Positions 5,398-6,574 of a stretch of 6,574 bases of DNA are shown in pieces. The DNA lies in the NCBI GenBank assembly GCA_025054795.1, contig JANWZU010000049.1, positions 1-6,574 of the forward strand, given 5' to 3'. Every line of letters starts with the position of its first letter. Positions within the stretch are counted from its first letter, which is position 1. Made by a program: the position numbers and the translations under genes. The notes beneath the pieces are model-generated. The model saw only the letters and a program-made list of their open reading frames with translations. It was not told the origin of the DNA and did not search any database. The DNA is from Candidatus Caldarchaeum sp. (GTDB taxonomy: Archaea; Thermoproteota; Nitrososphaeria_A; Caldarchaeales; Caldarchaeaceae).

Positions 5398-6165
5398 ATG
5401 GCTTTGACGGCTGATGCACGGCTTTCGACAGGCAACCCCATGCTCGACAGAATGCTGGGCGGAGGCTTCATCAAAGGCCGTACATACCTCGTCACGGGAG
5501 AGACCGGCGTCGGCAAAACCATCCTCTCCCTACAGTTTCTGCTCAACGGCCTGACCTCAAAGGAGACGTGCGTCTACGTAACCATAGACGAGCGTGTGGA
5601 GGGTGTTTTGAGAGGGGCTGAGTCGCTTGGCTGGAACTTCTGGGCCTTCATGGAGTCAGGCCGGTTCATCCCTCTGGAGCTCCGGCTGTACGCAGCGGAG
5701 GCCCGCAAGTACGGGAAGGAGAGCAGAGCCTTTGTAGACGCCATCTTCAACGCAACACGTGGAAGACGCTTCTCACGCCTCGTCCTAGACCCCGTCTCAG
5801 CCCTAGCTCAAGGCGCTAAAGACGAGTTCTACGTCCGAGAATACCTCCGTGAGATAATCACGATGATTGAGGAGAGGTTCGGCGTCACGACTTTGATGAC
5901 TACTGACATCCCAACCGGGTCGAAGAGGATGAGCAGGTTCATGCTTGAGGAGTTTCTCGCATCGGGCGTCATCGTTCTAGGCGTTAGGCAGATAGGAGGC
6001 AGGCTGGTCAGGACGATCTTCGTGAGGAAGATGCGGTGGTCGTCGATGGACTCGACGATGTATGTTTTCACCATCGAGCCTGAAAGAGGGATAGTGATTC
6101 ACGAGCCTTTCGACGACTATGTGAAGGCCCTCGGCTCTCCGGCAGCCCAAGCCGTTGAAAGGTAG
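5398..6165 (+). CDS. KaiC/RadA-like single-domain ATPase
   Basis: This is a RecA-fold ATPase of the KaiC-like group common in archaea (ATPase/KaiC domain), 255 aa from the ATG at 5398. It begins with the family phrase LSTGNPMLDRMLGGGF, then has Walker A GETGVGKT at 34-41, the catalytic-acid region VTIDERVEG (E65, counterpart of the KaiC glutamates), AESLGWNF, Walker B RLVLD ending at D131, and the closing strands VRKMRWSSMDSTMYVFTIEPERGIVI. Only one such domain is present, so it is not a two-domain clock KaiC; relatives include RadA paralogues and the motor ATPase ArlH/FlaH, but no archaellum genes are seen. Cellular role is unknown; regulatory, recombination-related and signalling functions are all possible. 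The frame extends upstream to a TTG at 5341, but promoter position and the family N-terminus favour 5398. It is divergent from the repair operon and followed by an AlbA_2 gene after 56 bp. Confidence 0.85.
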   Translation: MALTADARLSTGNPMLDRMLGGGFIKGRTYLVTGETGVGKTILSLQFLLNGLTSKETCVYVTIDERVEGVLRGAESLGWNFWAFMESGRFIPLELRLYAAEARKYGKESRAFVDAIFNATRGRRFSRLVLDPVSALAQGAKDEFYVREYLREIITMIEERFGVTTLMTTDIPTGSKRMSRFMLEEFLASGVIVLGVRQIGGRLVRTIFVRKMRWSSMDSTMYVFTIEPERGIVIHEPFDDYVKALGSPAAQAVER

Positions 6166-6169
6166 CTGT

Positions 6170-6210
6170 TTTGTAAAGAATTTGTAAACCTTTATAAGCA
6201 ATTTGTAAAC
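6170..6210 (+). repeat. Three TTTGTAAA direct repeats in the promoter of the AlbA_2 gene
   Basis: TTTGTAAA occurs at 6170-6177, 6181-6188 and 6202-6209. The last two are part of an exact 11-bp repeat, AATTTGTAAAC (6179-6189 and 6200-6210). Start-to-start distances are 11 and 21 bp, one and two helical turns, so all three present the same DNA face. Two copies lie upstream of the TATA box and one downstream, which looks like a cooperative operator. Each unit is itself a rough dyad (TTTnnAAA). Confidence 0.65.
6191..6198 (+). promoter_or_regulatory. TATA box of the AlbA_2 gene
   Basis: TTTATAAG is centred about 28 bp before the TTG at 6222 and is the best TATA match in the window. It is enclosed by the TTTGTAAA repeats. 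Confidence 0.6.
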
Positions 6211-6216
6211 ATATAA
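6211..6216 (+). promoter_or_regulatory. Second TATA-like box before the AlbA_2 gene
   Basis: ATATAA is centred about 26 bp before an in-frame TTG at 6240. It could drive a second, leaderless transcript giving a protein six residues shorter at its N-terminus. It may instead be only AT-rich promoter DNA. Confidence 0.25.
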
Positions 6217-6221
6217 ATGGG

Positions 6222-6574
6222 TTGAGCGACGTAGAAAACTTGAAAAACCGGCTGCAGAAAGGAGAAGACGAGACAACCGAGTTTAAACGAGTTTTCGACG
6301 AAGAAGCCGCACGCTGCATCTGCGCATTCGCCAACCATCGAGGTGGTTTTCTTATTGTGGGCGTCAACGACGACGGAAACCCTGTCGGAGTCACCAAGGA
6401 TACTCTCAACAGACTGAACAGCTACCTCAGCGCAATCTATCCAAGACCTAAACTAACTACAAAGCTAATCGAGGTTGATGGAAAAGATGTTTTGGTTGTA
6501 GAGGTAGAGCCTGGATCGACGGTTCACAGATTCGGCGACGACGTGTTTGTTAGGATTGGTTCAAGTGTTCGTAA
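6222..6574 (+). CDS. AlbA_2 (Schlafen-type) domain protein, N-terminal part (3' end outside window)
   Basis: The frame is open from a TTG at 6222 to the right edge, 117 codons. The visible part is one AlbA_2 domain (the family often annotated as putative DNA-binding, divergent AAA-4 or Schlafen-like): EDETTEFKRVF near residues 14-24, then CAFANHRGGFLIVGVNDDGNPVGV, a segment with SYLSAIYPRPK, the strands KLIEVDGKDVLVVEVEPGS, and VFVRIGSSVR at the edge. EFK, AFANxxGG and GVxDDG are the family's hallmarks. Such proteins are often transcription regulators or stress- and defence-related nucleic-acid binders, usually with a winged-helix or helicase-like C-terminal part that is not visible here, so the role is open. 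An in-frame TTG at 6240 is an alternative start. An ATG at 6217 opens only a two-codon frame (ATG GGT TGA) overlapping the TTG. The coding DNA looks somewhat more AT-rich than its neighbours. Confidence 0.85.
   Translation, partial: MSDVENLKNRLQKGEDETTEFKRVFDEEAARCICAFANHRGGFLIVGVNDDGNPVGVTKDTLNRLNSYLSAIYPRPKLTTKLIEVDGKDVLVVEVEPGSTVHRFGDDVFVRIGSSVR

Overview
The window looks like a stretch of chromosome from a moderately GC-rich archaeon, probably thermophilic and possibly of the Thaumarchaeota/Aigarchaeota/Crenarchaeota side. The evidence is an archaeal-type tRNA m1G37 methyltransferase (Trm5), a family-4 (iron-sulfur) uracil-DNA glycosylase, a single-domain KaiC/RadA-like ATPase, many AGG/AGA arginine codons, frequent TTG/GTG starts, and TATA-like boxes lying about 25-30 bp before the start codons, as expected for leaderless archaeal transcripts. 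The lineage is inferred from these traits; no rRNA or tRNA gene is present to confirm it.

Layout. (1) 1-1483, minus strand: N-terminal 494 codons of a Cu(I)-type P1B ATPase with an N-terminal YHS domain; its 3' end lies outside the window. (2) A 71-bp divergent promoter region holding a TATA-like CTTAAG framed by an inverted repeat. (3) 1555-2538, plus: trm5. (4) 2539-2847: about 310 bp with no convincing protein gene, rich in hairpins whose G-U pairs only work on the plus strand; a candidate structured RNA. (5) 2848-4146, plus: hisD, with no other histidine gene in view. (6) 4079-4699 and 4716-5303, minus: a two-gene base-excision-repair operon, family-4 uracil-DNA glycosylase followed after a short gap by 3-methyladenine (alkyladenine) DNA glycosylase. 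The second gene runs tail-to-tail into the end of hisD with a 68-bp overlap. (7) 5398-6165, plus: KaiC-like ATPase divergent from the repair operon. (8) 6166-6221: a promoter with three TTTGTAAA direct repeats in helical phase. (9) 6222 to the right edge, plus: the start of an AlbA_2/Schlafen-type gene.

Most genes are unrelated single units of translation fidelity, histidine synthesis and metal efflux. The clearest functional unit is the repair operon. The best candidates for something undescribed are the structured gap before hisD, the phased repeats in front of the AlbA_2 gene, and the inverted repeat around the TATA box between the copper pump and trm5. A consistent start-signal pattern (leaderless first genes, Shine-Dalgarno only on the operon-internal gene) was used to refine several start codons.
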